Shown here: positions 34,714-45,719 of the stretch, one piece after another
How the letters are laid out: each line of letters begins with the position of its first letter
Position numbering within the stretch: the first letter of the stretch is position 1
Source: Cenococcum geophilum 1.58
Taxonomy: Eukaryota > Ascomycota > Dothideomycetes > Gloniales > Gloniaceae
Reading direction: 5' to 3'
Length of the DNA: 64,000 bases
Assembly (NCBI GenBank): GCA_001692895.1
Contig: KV748216.1
Coordinates: forward strand, 930,001-994,000
Notes under the pieces: generated by a model
The model's database searches: none
What the model saw: only the letters and a program-made list of their open reading frames with translations
What the model was told of the DNA's origin: nothing
Program-made: the position numbers and the translations under genes

Positions 34714-35093
34714 TATTATGGAGTGAGTATAAGCGACGATAATATATAGCAAGGTAGATATTATTAAGCTATATACATAAACTGTATAAGGAGGTTAAGA
34801 CGTTACGTAAGAAAAGAAGGTAGGAAAATAGGAAGAAAGGGCATATATTGTTAACTTAGTTGCTTAGTTAATACATATATAGGCAGAATAGGGTTTAGGT
34901 CGTGGTCCTAGCAGAACTTAGTAGAATTTAGTAGAACTTAGTAGAATATGGCAGAATATAGCAGAATGCCGTAGATTGCCGTTAGATTGCCATCAGATTG
35001 CCGTTAAATTGCTATTTCGCGGTTAGTCTCTAATTGCTAAGTCGGTAAAAACAGGTGGACGTGTGCAAGGTGTTACGGGGATGTCCTATAATA
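34714..35093 (-). repeat. Gypsy A copy 1, 5' LTR
   Basis: Aligned base for base with the 29110 LTR. The outer TG has become TA (TATTATGGAG against TGTTACGGAG), a RIP-type change. TCCCC follows at 35094. Confidence 0.93.
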
Positions 35094-35109
35094 TCCCCTT
35101 AAGAGGATA

Positions 35110-36500
35110 GCCGGTTTAATTTTTCTATAATACATTTAAAAAGAAAACCGACACCTATACCTAATAGTAATACGCTAGCGATATACTATAGAACGCCTTA
35201 GGATCTAGTGTAGACGAAACCGCTAAAAGCACACTAGTAGTATTTAAGCCATTTTTTAAATCTTAAAATAATTAGATATCTATAAATGCTAAAGACTAGT
35301 TTAACTTATATACCTAGGCTTAATAGGAGCTTAGTAAGGTCACTAGTGTCCTACCTAATACCGCTAATATAAAGGAGCTAGATAAGCTGGTTAAGAAAAT
35401 AGCCAACTTATAGAGTATTATTAATTTAATAAAGCCCTTCTGTTGCCTCTTTAGTAAAGAGTATAAGTTATATAGTAAACGTATACGCTAATTAAATCTT
35501 AATACCCTAGTTAAGAAGTTACTACCTAATATTAGTGGTACTACTTAATAGCATTTTAACCGGTAAATTGCCGCAGTTAAGAACTGATTTAAGGTTAATA
35601 ATGCTAACTATAACTATAAGCGACGCACGCGCTAGGCCATTAAAGGTCTTATAAAAGAAAAGATAATTACCTAACTAGTTTATTGCCGGTTAGATATTAA
35701 GGATAAGGGTCCTTTACTATAGGACGAGTTTAAGACTATAGTCTAAGACTAGATTAGGAACCCTATAGTAAGACGCTTTAATAACGCTATAATATACTAT
35801 ACGGCTATTATAAAGGAGAACTAGAGGTTTAATGTCTTTCTAGCCCGTATATATAGCTTAAAGGACCTCTTCTCTTATACCCCTTTTGTTAATCCTAAAT
35901 AATAGGTAGACTTTTAGTTCTTATATCTCCTAGCCTACCTATAAGTAGAGCTCTTCCGCTAGAACTTTGCCTAATAGGTAAGAACCACTAAAGACCTCTT
36001 TAACGAAATCCGCTATATAGAGCAATTGCTTAATACTATAAAGCTTATAAAAGATCGCGTAAGTAGTAGCGGCAAATTATCGCGTATAAAGCGCGGTCGT
36101 AGTATAGGCTTTATAGACTTAGGCTTAGGGAATAGAACCTAAAAAGGGCGACGCTTTTTTAAGTAAACTCCTAGGGAGATTACCTAAAAGCTAGATAGCT
36201 TAGGGGACCCCCTAAATGCTAATACTACGTACGCAAGTTAAAGGACTGTAGGCGGCTATTATAAGGAATACTAAAAGCAGGCTAATAGAGAGAAGTTAAC
36301 TCAGCCTTCAGAAAACCTAAAGCCCTAATAGTGTATCTCTTTTAACTGTAACTAGGGCCTAATATAGAGGGAAAGAAGAAACGTATTATAGTATACGTTG
36401 TAATAGATACGCCCTAGGGCGAAGTCCGCCTATATGCTTTATATAATAATAAGTACTAAATTAACCTTATTAATTAAGACGTTATCCATAGGTTTAACCT
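35110..36500 (+). pseudogene. Gypsy B gag
   Basis: Broken plus-strand frames give Gag-like sequence including LKDLFSYTPFVNPK and NEIRYIEQLLNTIKLIKDRV (35855-36070), then a basic linker and a decayed Cys-rich part near 36330-36400 where a zinc knuckle is expected. Its place between LTR and protease fits the capsid gene. Confidence 0.68.
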
Positions 36501-36539
36501 GCCTATACGCTACGCGCTATATTTATATAAACCTATTAT

Positions 36540-39500
36540 ACGTTTCTTTAATAGTAACTAGATAATAATCTAGGATGCCTATAATCTAATGGTCACCATT
36601 AGCGACTCCTAGGGTACCTCTCGCACTATTAGCCCGCAGACCTTTTAGGGCGGCTTATTTAATGGTTATAATATAGTTCTTAGATAGGATTAGCTCGCGG
36701 AAGCAGATTTATTAATTAGCTTCTATTCTAGACAGTTTATTTAAGGTACTTTAGACCCTAAACGCCTCTAAATAGTTACCCTTAACGCTCTCCTAGTAGA
36801 TATTAAGGCTAGTAAAACAGTCTATTCGCTATAGCTAGAAAACTCCTTTTTTATGCCAGTTGTGAATATAATAAAGGACCTATTATTACTGGCAGTAAGT
36901 ACCTATATAGACCCTTTAGATATAGAGATACCAGTTATAAATATAGTAGAGGACCTGCCGTCACTGGCAGTAAGTACCTATAGAGACCTTCCGGTGCTGG
37001 CGCAGATCACTTATATATAAGGGGGAGGTAATCAAAACCCCAAAACTATTAAGTATACTATAGTAGAGCTGTATACACTCTTAGTGTAAGTATACCTACG
37101 AAACGCATATCGGCCGCACCCTTCTCTTTACTGGCTCTTAGAAGCACACTACTATATAATAATTGCTTTAACCTCCGTGGCCCCTAGCCTACTAAATATA
37201 TATAAGGAGGAAATTAATATCTTTTCTAATAAGCTAGTAAGTATACGCCTATCCTCTTTATACCAAAAGTAGACGGTATAATACGGCTATACGTTAACTA
37301 TAGACGCCTAAACAAGATTATAATCAAAAATTGGTACCCCTTATCGCTAGTTAGCGAACTCTTTAATAGGCTTAGCTATGTAAAGATATTTATAAAGCTA
37401 GATCTTTATAATACATACTATAGGATTTATATTAAAAAGGGAGACGAATAAAAGACCGCATTTAAGATATATTATAGTCACTTTAATTACCTAGTAATGC
37501 CCTTTAGTCTTACTAACACCCCTATAACGTTTTAGAGCTATATTTATAAAGCTCTAAAAACCCTAGTAAATACTATCTACGTAGTTTAGCTAGATAATAT
37601 TCTTATTTACTTAAATAATAAGGATAAGTACGTCGAGCATGTTAAGTAGGTACTGCGATAGCTCCGCGCTTAGGGCCTATACGCCAAACTATTAAAATAT
37701 ATCTTTTATACTAAGAACGTTAAGTTCCTAGGCTTTATTATTACCCTTAGGGGTATTATAATAAACCCTAACCGCGTAAAAGCTATTAAGGAATGGCCTA
37801 AGCCTAAGTCCTATAGGGATATCTAGGTCTTCCTTAGCTTTGCTAACTTTTATAAGCGATTTATTTAGAACTACTTGGATACTATATACCCCCTATATGT
37901 ATATCTTATATAGGTATATCGCGACCCAACGTTAGAAGAAGAAGAAGCGTGAGTTAAAAGGGCCTACTAAATGGCATTAACCTTAGTCCTAGCCTAATAA
38001 TATATAATAGGCGTTTTATAAGCTACGCGCTGCGTTTATACAGGCTCCTTTACTTTGCCACTTCGACCCTAATCTACCCCTAATGGTGATTACTAACGCT
38101 TTTAATTATACCTATAGCGGTATACTTCTATAGCCTTTAGGGTAAAAAGATTAACTCTACTGGTACTTAATCGCCTATTATAGTTAAAAGCTTACTAGCC
38201 TAAAAGTACGGTATAATACGCATGATAAAGAACTACTCGCTATAGTGTAATGCTTTAAGACGTGGCGCTATTACCTTAAATACGCCGCGCATATAACGCG
38301 CGTACTCTGCGATTATAATAATCTTAGGTACTTTATAACTATTAAGAGCTTATCTGCTCGCTAGGCCCAGTACACTAAGGAACTAGCTAAGTTTAATTTT
38401 AAGATTAAATATAAGCTAGGTAAGATAAATCCCGCTAATATACTATCTTAGCGCCTAGATTATGCTAAAGGCTTTAAAGATAGTAGTAAGAGGATAATCC
38501 TTAATACCATACTGCCTATATTGTAGTAAAAGTTGCGGGTTATAGGCCTTGTGGGTAGCCCTAGTACTATTATACTAAACTAGTAAGTAGCATGCGTGTA
38601 GTATATAAGTAACCCTTATAAACTTAGCGCTGGCGGATTAGAGCGTCCTGCTATTTTTTTAAAACTACTTTAACTAACCTAATGGCGCTTAACCCTAGGG
38701 AAGACCCCTTAGCCTAGGCTATGGTCCCCTATAATAACCTAGTGAGTTACCTATATATTATACGTTACTTCGCTAGCACCGACTTTACGTAGAGTCTTAT
38801 GCTACGGCAAGAGGTAATAGTAGCTGCTTTAGCCGAAACGGCGCTTATAAAACACCCCTCTAAGTTACTAGTTAATTTTATTTATAGAGTATAAAAAAGG
38901 GACGCCTTTATACGCTCTATATATGATTAGTTAACCTAGAAATAAGTTCCTACTAGTAATAAGGACTATACCCTTAATAAGTAAGGACTCCTAAGGCAAA
39001 ATAATAAGGTCTAAGTGCTAAATTGCACACTACTATAATAGGAGATCCTTAAGCGGAATTATGACGATCCTATAGGCGGCTACTATAGTTTTAACCGTAC
39101 CTTTAAGGTAATTACGTAAAAGTATACTTAGAACGGCCTTACTTAGAACCTCCGTAAATACCTAGATAATTATAATGCCTATTAACGCTCTAAATCGCGC
39201 CACTATAAACCCTATAGTAAGCTATAGCCTCTTTAGGCCCCTACCTAAGCCTAGCGGCATTATTTACTTAACTTTATTATAGATCTCCTAGAGTTTAAGA
39301 CTCCTAATAGTATAGAGTATAACTCTATCCTTATCCTTATAGACTATTTTATAAAGCTAATACGCTACTATCTAGTACGTAAGATAATTAATGCTACGCA
39401 ACTTGTAGAACTCTTATTTAGAGTCTTTATATAAATAGGGCCTCTAAATAATATTATCTCTAATAGGGGTAGTATATTTATAAGCGAGTACTAGAGCACT

Positions 39501-40480
39501 ATATGCTACTATCTCCGCGTTTAACGTAAACTTAGTACTATATTCTACCCGTAGATAGATAGTTAAATAGAGCGTTAGAACTAGGAGCTTAAGGTATACC
39601 TATATATATTTACAAACTAAGAACAGTTTAATTAGGCCTCCCTACTTAAAGAAGTAACCTTTACTTATAACTCTAAGGTCTATACTATAATAAAGCGTTC
39701 CCCTATTAAGCTCGCCTATAGCTAGCTACTAAATGTCTTAAATAGAGTCCTGGACAGCGTTTAAGACGCCTAGTAAGGTAGGGAGGGGTCTAAGTTAACA
39801 AATGTCTAACTTGTAAAGACGTATCTATAATGCCTGCGCCTTATATATAACGTAGTGGCGGCGTTAATAATACACGCCTAAAAGCTTTAGGTAAAATATT
39901 ATAATTGTCACTACCTAGCCAAGCACTTTACTGTTGGTAAACGAGTCCTGCTCTCCTCTAAGAACATCTATATAAAACGTCCCTATAAAAAGCTTAACTA
40001 TAAGTTTATAGGACCGTTTTAGATCCTAAAGCGTATAAGGTAGTAAGTATATAAGCTAGAGCTTCTACCTACTATAGTATAGCTCCACTTAGTCTTCTAT
40101 ATCTCCCTATTAGAGCCTTATAAGTTACGCTCTAGGTTTTAACCCCTAGCAGTAAAAGAGCTTAAGGAAGGCAGCTAGGAAGTAAAAGTAATTATCGCCT
40201 ACTAGGATTGTACTAGATAACTATAGTACCTTATTAAATGGCTAGGATGGCTAAATAAGTATAATAAATAGAAATACGAGACAAAACTTAAGAATTGTTA
40301 ATAACTATTGGACGAGTACTGTAAGCGGAATACCCTAGCCTTATAGCCAAAGCGTAGGCGAAAAGTAAGCACCGCTATTAAAATATAATCTATATTAAAG
40401 AGGAGCAGAGGACGTCCTAAGGGATTAAAGAATAAGTAATAATTACTATAAGAACTGCGGCGTATATACGGGGTAAAGTT
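36540..40480 (+). pseudogene. Gypsy B pol with chromodomain
   Basis: A retropepsin-like end with NIVLRQD and LAEADLLISFYSRQFI lies near 36670-36740. RT has YVNYRRLNKIIIKNWYPLSL (37292-37350), then FNYLVMPFSLTNTP, and the catalytic box as V, stop, LDNILIY (37587-37610; expected DD is DN). RNase H has YNTHDKELLAIV (38210-38250). Integrase has NRGSIFISEYQSTIY near 39460-39500. The C-terminal chromodomain region has YLIKWLGWLNKYNK near 40225-40270. A basic KRSRGRPKGLKNK (AT-hook-like) lies near 40395-40435. Chromodomains guide integration into heterochromatin in this family. Inactive through many stops. Confidence 0.92.
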
Positions 40481-41411
40481 TTAATTTATTAATATCCTAT
40501 ATAAGCCACACTTTAATATAACCTAGTAATGCTATTGACTTATAAGCGAGGCTACGGCGTATACTAGTAATAAAGCTTAATTTAGAAAGCACCCTTCCTA
40601 GACTTAATCCGTTACTCTATACTAGCTAAGTAGATTGTTTATATATTAGAGAATAGGCCCGTTTATAACTGGGGTCTATTTAACTAGGGTTTATAACCTA
40701 TTAGTGACTCGCTAGTAGTAACCTATACTAATAACTTACACTATTTTATATATATGCTATACTAATAACTTATACTATTTTATATATATGCTATATAGAT
40801 AACGCGCAAGTCTAAAGTATAGGTTAGTGGTTAATTTAACAGGTATATAGCCTTATTGTCCTAAACCTAGCTATATATAAGTAACCTATAACCTACTCGT
40901 AAAGTATATACGGCGCTATACTAATATAGTGTAAGGCTAAAGTAGGGTCAGTGGTAGATTTAATAGGTATATAGTCTTACTGTTTATAAATCTGGCTGTA
41001 TATAAATAACCTATAACTAACTCACGAGGTACTAGCGACTTACCTATATAAGTAAGCTTTTGGAATATTTCTGGTCCACTAAATTTAGGTGACGGTATTA
41101 AGCTCTACTGGCTCTACCTATTAAATAGACTAATTAGGATTTTCCATACTAGGTGCATAAAATTGCTATTAGCTTAGTTAAATGTGGAGGGGTTTTAATA
41201 AGGCAAATCTAACTAATTAGATAACTTTAACTACCGGTTAAAGTTCCTTAATATCTTCGCGCCGCGTATATATACTACCCGTCTCTTTATACGCAAAATT
41301 AAGACACTCTTTCCCCTCTAAATTTTTTCCTTACTAAGGTTTTTTATGGGGTTTTATTAAGGCTTAAGTATATAAAGGATTGGGGACAACCCTTTTTAAA
41401 GGAGGGGGCAT

Positions 41412-41636
41412 TATTAGGTAAAACCTAAGTAGATAATTATATAGCCGTAAGGTACGGGCGACCCTAGAGTAACCTAGGGGTAACTCGCCTACAAGGTACG
41501 TGCTCTATATATACCTAGGGAAAACCCTTTTTACCTCGCATATAGACTCCTCCTTTTCCCTTAAGGATTTGTCTCTGTCTATATAATATACCTATTATTC
41601 TATTATTAAACTCCCTATCTATATCCTTACCTTATA
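41412..41636 (+). repeat. Gypsy B 3' LTR
   Basis: 225 bp, starts TATTAGGTAAAACC (TG to TA change), preceded by AAAGGAGGGGGCAT. It ends CTTATA followed by the ACTAA duplication. Confidence 0.92.
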
Positions 41637-42789
41637 ACTAAGCTCTATCTTAAACTTTTAATAAACTATAACTAATACCCTATTAAAGCTAGTAAGATTA
41701 GCTATAGAATGTCTTATTTAAGTAAAGATACTATATAAACTATAGACCTATTCTTTTATAACGGTACCTTTATTAATTTTAAAATCTTTATTTCTTTATT
41801 AGAATAAATATATAATAATACTAGCCGCGAATATATAGCTATTACTAAACTTAAAAACCTATAATATTCTTTTAGAATTTTTAGGCCTTATTAGTAAACT
41901 AGATTAAAATAAAGCTACTAAAGTTACTGCTCTCTATTAAGCTATTTTAGATAAAATTAAAGCATAGTTAGTAGGTAAAGAATTACTAAAGGACTTATTT
42001 AAATTTACTATAATATATTAATAAATTAATAAGGACCTTTAATATAATAAATAGACTTATTCCCTAAAGCTAACTATACCTTATATTTAAAACTCTATAA
42101 ACCTAGTATATACCCTAAAGCGTAATCTATTTCTAAAACTAAAAAGTCTTATATATAACCCTATAGACCTTAACACCACTTAATTTTATATACCCTTAAG
42201 AACTAATAAATAAAGAATATAAGCCGTAAATAGAGAATGCTTTAAATATAGTAAAAAGGGATCTATTTAAAGAAATTGCCAAACTTACCCTTTTAAAAAG
42301 GTCTAACGTAGTTCCTCTTAGTCCTTAAATTATACTTATTTTATAAATTATACTTAGTTGCTATAAAGTATCTTACTTTTAGTTAATTTAAAAAATAAAT
42401 TATCCTGGGGCTAAGTCGCGCCTTAGGATAAAAAGTAGAAGAGTATAAGTATCTAGGCTCTTCTAGCGCTAATATATAACACGACTTTCTTAATATACCT
42501 CGCGAAATTTAAATACCTAAAAAATAAAAGGAAGTATAAATCCTTATAGATAGCGGAGCTACTAGTATAGGCTTTATTAATATAAACTACGCGAAAACTT
42601 AACGCTTAAATTTAAAGAAACTTAATAAGCTTTAAGGCCTATAAGGCTTTAATAATAAGCCTTTAATATACAGTAAATTAACGTACTACGCTCTTATAAA
42701 GATGCGGATAGGCAAATACCTTAAATATATTTCCCTATTTATAATATCCTTAAAGTATTAATAATAATAATTTATTGCTTAACGTCCGA
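41637..42789 (+). pseudogene. Gypsy D gag C-terminal part and protease
   Basis: Continuation of the gag at 28511-28863. It reads MSYLSKDTI, then TIDLFFYNGTFINFKIFISL, and NNTSREYIAITKLKNL (41710-41860). A zinc-knuckle-like segment NIVKKGSI, stop, RNCQTYPFKKV follows (42240-42305), then protease with VLIDSGATSIGFININYAKT (42535-42600). The sequence is then cut by the foldback element at 42790. No RT of D was found, so D is a 5' fragment here. Confidence 0.78.
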
Positions 42790-43001
42790 TGTCACGGCAC
42801 TGACCTAACGCATACTGTTTCATACTGTCTCGTACTGTTCCCTACTGTTAGCTAGCCCACTACTAGCGACTTGGCGGCCGGCCCTACTATTTGTATACAA
42901 ATAGTAGGGCCGGCCGCCAAGTCGCTAGTGGTGGGCCAGCCAATAGTAGGGAACAGTACGAGACAGTATGAAACAGTATGCGTTAGGTCAGTGCCGTGAC
43001 A
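42790..43001. mobile_element. 212-bp foldback (palindromic) element with 5-bp target duplication
   Basis: Nearly the whole element is one inverted repeat: arms of about 104-106 bp meet at TTTGTATACAAA with almost no loop and differ mainly by single-base transitions. It runs from TGTCACGGCACTGACC to the complement GGTCAGTGCCGTGACA. TCCGA is duplicated at 42785-42789 and 43002-43006. It is GC-rich and free of RIP-type decay, and sits in Gypsy D protease. It has no coding capacity. It may be a MITE or a transposon-end dimer; the termini TGT...ACA with a 5-bp duplication resemble integrase-type insertion. Confidence 0.88.
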
Positions 43002-43006
43002 TCCGA

Positions 43007-43049
43007 TTTGGATCCCTATTGGGCCTATATAGACTACTCCTTATATATA
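43007..43049 (+). other. Short Gypsy D remnant between two small elements
   Basis: Forty-three bases continue the Gypsy D protease region between the foldback element and the TIR element. The last bases are a TATATA run that forms the target of the next insertion. Confidence 0.4.
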
Positions 43050-43652
43050 GGGCACTGCTAGTCGCATACCCCCTAATTACTGCGCGCATACCCCCTAATT
43101 ACTGCTCGCACACCCCCCCGAAACAGGCTTAGATCCTTCCTCCTCAGGTTAAAATATCACGTGTGTTTGACTTGTTTACACCTAAATCTCGAAAACACCA
43201 CGCGTCTATACCTAATAACTCTACGGAGTGCTCTGCGAAGCGCTGTAAGAACTAGATTTGGTGTTGCTGCCTCTATTTTGACGTCTGTAGATTACCTCTA
43301 CGGGCACGCCCGCACCCGCGCCCGCGCGCGGGTAGTGCAGCTAGCATCTCGCTTGAATGCTGAGAGCTCCCACTAAGTAGAGTTATTAATGCGATTCGTA
43401 GAGTTAGCCGGGCGACCGCGATAACGCTCTACAATTGTAGGCTTTTGGATAAGAAGGTAAGGCAAATGCGAGGTGTTGTTGATTTAGGTATAGGCGTGTG
43501 GTGTTATTTTCGCGATCCGGGTGTAAACAAGTCAAACACACGTGATATTCTAACCTGAGGAGGAAGGATCTAAGCCTATTTCGGGGGGGTGTGCGAGCAG
43601 TAATTGGGGGGTGTGCGCGCAGTAATTAGGGGGTATGAGACTAGCAGTGCCC
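43050..43652. mobile_element. 603-bp TIR element (MITE-like), TA target
   Basis: Long imperfect terminal inverted repeats of about 165 bp: GGGCACTGCTAGTCGCATAC at the left and its complement at 43633-43652. Both hold subrepeats CATACCCCCTAATTACTGC and the block TCACGTGTGTTTGACTTGTT. TA lies on both sides, within TATATA runs. The central 260 bp is GC-rich (CCGCGCCCGCGCGCGGG near 43317) and shows no transposase. Fits a Tc1/mariner- or PIF-like MITE; superfamily not proven. An open frame across its left half is incidental. Confidence 0.75.
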
Positions 43653-43659
43653 TATATAT

Positions 43660-45445
43660 ATATAGGGAGAAAACTCTATTTAAGAAAACCCCGTAATCTA
43701 TCTCCCCGCCTTTTAGGACTCGCCTATAAGGCGCCTACGAGTCACCTATGGTGCTCCTACTACCTTACTTTTTAACCTTCTTAGGAACTACTGCTGCCGT
43801 AATAAGCCTACGGACGCGCTAGTATTATAAACTTTACTCTACTACTATAGAGTTATTAGGGGGCGCCCGTTACTTACCCCCCTACCCTCTATTACTATTT
43901 CCTTTATAACCTAGAACTGGTTTAGTACATTTTAGCTAATAAGCCACTAAGTAACTGCCTTAAGGCCTTTTTATATTAAGAGTAGTATCTTATAGTTCTC
44001 TATGCTAGCTACTAAAAGTATTACTTTTTAGTTAGTGCGTAAGGGGCATAATAGTATTATATGTTTTGGTATCTGTCTTAGCTAGCTATATTTACATCTT
44101 AGGCTACCTATTAAGATACCCACCTAGTAGAGCTAGTCTTTTAGTCCTATTATTCCTATTCTTAAGAGTATTGCTATTATATTTTCTGCCTTTATTAGGC
44201 CTTCTTAGAGCCCTAGAGTATTTACCCCCTATAGCGTTAACTATACTACAGCTTAGGTTCCTTTTGCCTTAATTAGCCTCTATACCTTTAACTCCTATAT
44301 ACCTCTCTAGCGTTAGTCCAGCCAGTATTATATTATAGTAGATAGTTTTCTAGCGTTCTTTTATGCTCTACTTTAGCTTCTTTCTCTTTCTTACTATTAT
44401 CTTTACTGGCCACTTACGCGTCTCCCTTCCTCCTTTATATGGGCCTAGGCCCTAAAGCAGCACTATTTTTCTTCTACTTTCTTTACCTGTTTCTCTAATA
44501 TATCTTCCCTACTTTAGGGTTATTAGTTTATTCTCCTATAAGGCGCCCTAGGGTCCCTCTATAGTTTATTTAGGCGTGTCTTAATATACTTTATAATATT
44601 AGAGTTATATTCCTTTTACGCCCTTTATATTATAGCGGCTTTAATATATAGTTATAGGGGGGGAATATTAGCTTCCTTCTTAAGCAGTGCTATAGCCGTT
44701 TGCTTATATCCGCCTATTATACTCTAAAGGCAGGCTGTTTAGATCTTTTAAAGTGGTTTAAGGAGCAATTTAGGGGGGCCTTTCTTAGATTCTCTAATGG
44801 CCCAAATACTAGACCTATACGTTATAGTTGGCTAAATAACTGCTATATATAGTAGGCGTGACCTCTAAAAGTATAGACCCTATATAAAGTTAACGATCCT
44901 AGATAATGCAATATACTATACTTAGCCCTTATAGGCCGCTTATGCCGTATATACGCTCCACCAGAGCTTACTATCTACCTATACTCCTAATACTCTTAGG
45001 CCCTAAACTGGTTAACCCCTAAAGCCTTAGATACGAATTATATACTAAATATCTATAGGTTAGTTACGTTTTCTTATAAAATAGATTAGCTGGTATTTCT
45101 TTAGTGAGAATTAGACTTTATATTATCTTGCCTATTCTATATAGGTATTATAAGCTTTCTCTAGTGTTCTACAATTCTCTACGGCTGTTAGCCCATATAT
45201 AATTAGGTTTATATTATTAATAAAGCCTATCCCCTAAGTCGCCCCTTCCTTAAAGGAGTTAAGTAGGTTACTTATAAAGAAAAGGAAGAGTATAAGCGAG
45301 AGGGGTAATTCTTATAGTATTCCTGTTGCAACTGCAATAGGGGGGCTTTAGTATCCGCTAAAGACTAATAATATTTCTTTTTAACCTGTAAACCCTTAAA
45401 TAAATTATATAATCTATTCTAGGAAGCCTTTTATATAAGGGATAT
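43660..45445 (-). pseudogene. LINE (Tad1-like) reverse transcriptase remnant, 5' end cut by Gypsy C
   Basis: On the minus strand the RT core reads IKGFLE, then SPPIAVATGIP (near 45330), ELPLSLILFLFFISNLL (45255-45325) and the active-site region GIGFINNINLIIYG (45190-45235; FVDD-type box with both Asp changed to Asn). AVENC follows at 45170-45185. This order (GIPQGSPLSPILF then FxDD) is that of non-LTR elements of the Tad clade. Downstream sequence toward 43660 is coding-like but not assignable. The upstream half is missing because Gypsy C begins at 45446. No poly-A end seen. Confidence 0.82.
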
Positions 45446-45647
45446 TATTGCGGACACCTTGGGTTGCCCTTAGGACAACCCCCGGACGCCCCTTAGATGG
45501 TCGCCAGTCACGTACTAGAGGCACATACCCGTAGTATATAGTCTCCACGATCCCAGAGGCCTTACCTCCTTAAGGATTCGTCTCTCTCACCAATCTATCC
45601 TATTCCAATCGTGTCCTTATAGCCCCTGTCTACAAGATCCCCTTATA
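45446..45647 (+). repeat. Gypsy C 5' LTR (boundaries inferred)
   Basis: Begins TATTGCGGACACC (probably TG originally) and ends CCCCTTATA, just before TTTAAATCCTT as in Gypsy B. It shares the core CCTTAAGGATTYGTCTCTST with the Gypsy B LTR. It is GC-richer than its flanks. Only one copy is in the window, so the ends rest on that analogy. Confidence 0.65.
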
Positions 45648-45719
45648 TTTAAATCCTTCCTACTCTTTTTTAGAAGGGTAGTCGGCTTTAAGGACCAGAT
45701 TGTTTATTTATATCTTTTA

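Larger units (their letters stand above)
29110..35093 (-). mobile_element. Gypsy A copy 1: Ty3/Gypsy chromovirus, complete
   Basis: 5984 bp with 380-bp LTRs at 29110-29489 and 34714-35093 and the perfect duplication TCCCC at 29105-29109 and 35094-35098. The minus-strand sense is shown by the GAGGGGGGGTAC purine tract against 29489 and by the order of domains (gag near 34.7 kb, chromodomain near 29.6 kb). It is inserted in the leader of Gypsy B. A second copy is at 53082. All frames carry RIP-type stops. Confidence 0.95.
28864..41636 (+). mobile_element. Gypsy B: Ty3/Gypsy chromovirus, complete but split by Gypsy A
   Basis: Paired 225-bp LTRs (28864-29088, 41412-41636) are flanked by the perfect duplication ACTAA (28859-28863, 41637-41641). 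The purine tract AAAGGAGGGGGCA lies directly before the right LTR. Gypsy A (29110-35093) sits 21 bp inside the left LTR; without it and one duplication the element is about 6.8 kb. Order gag, protease, RT, RNase H, integrase, chromodomain, all plus strand and all RIP-damaged. Confidence 0.93.

Noticed and set aside
43161-43376. Open frame of 71 codons in GC-rich sequence
   Set aside because: It lies inside the TIR element and crosses its left arm; no similarity to a transposase.
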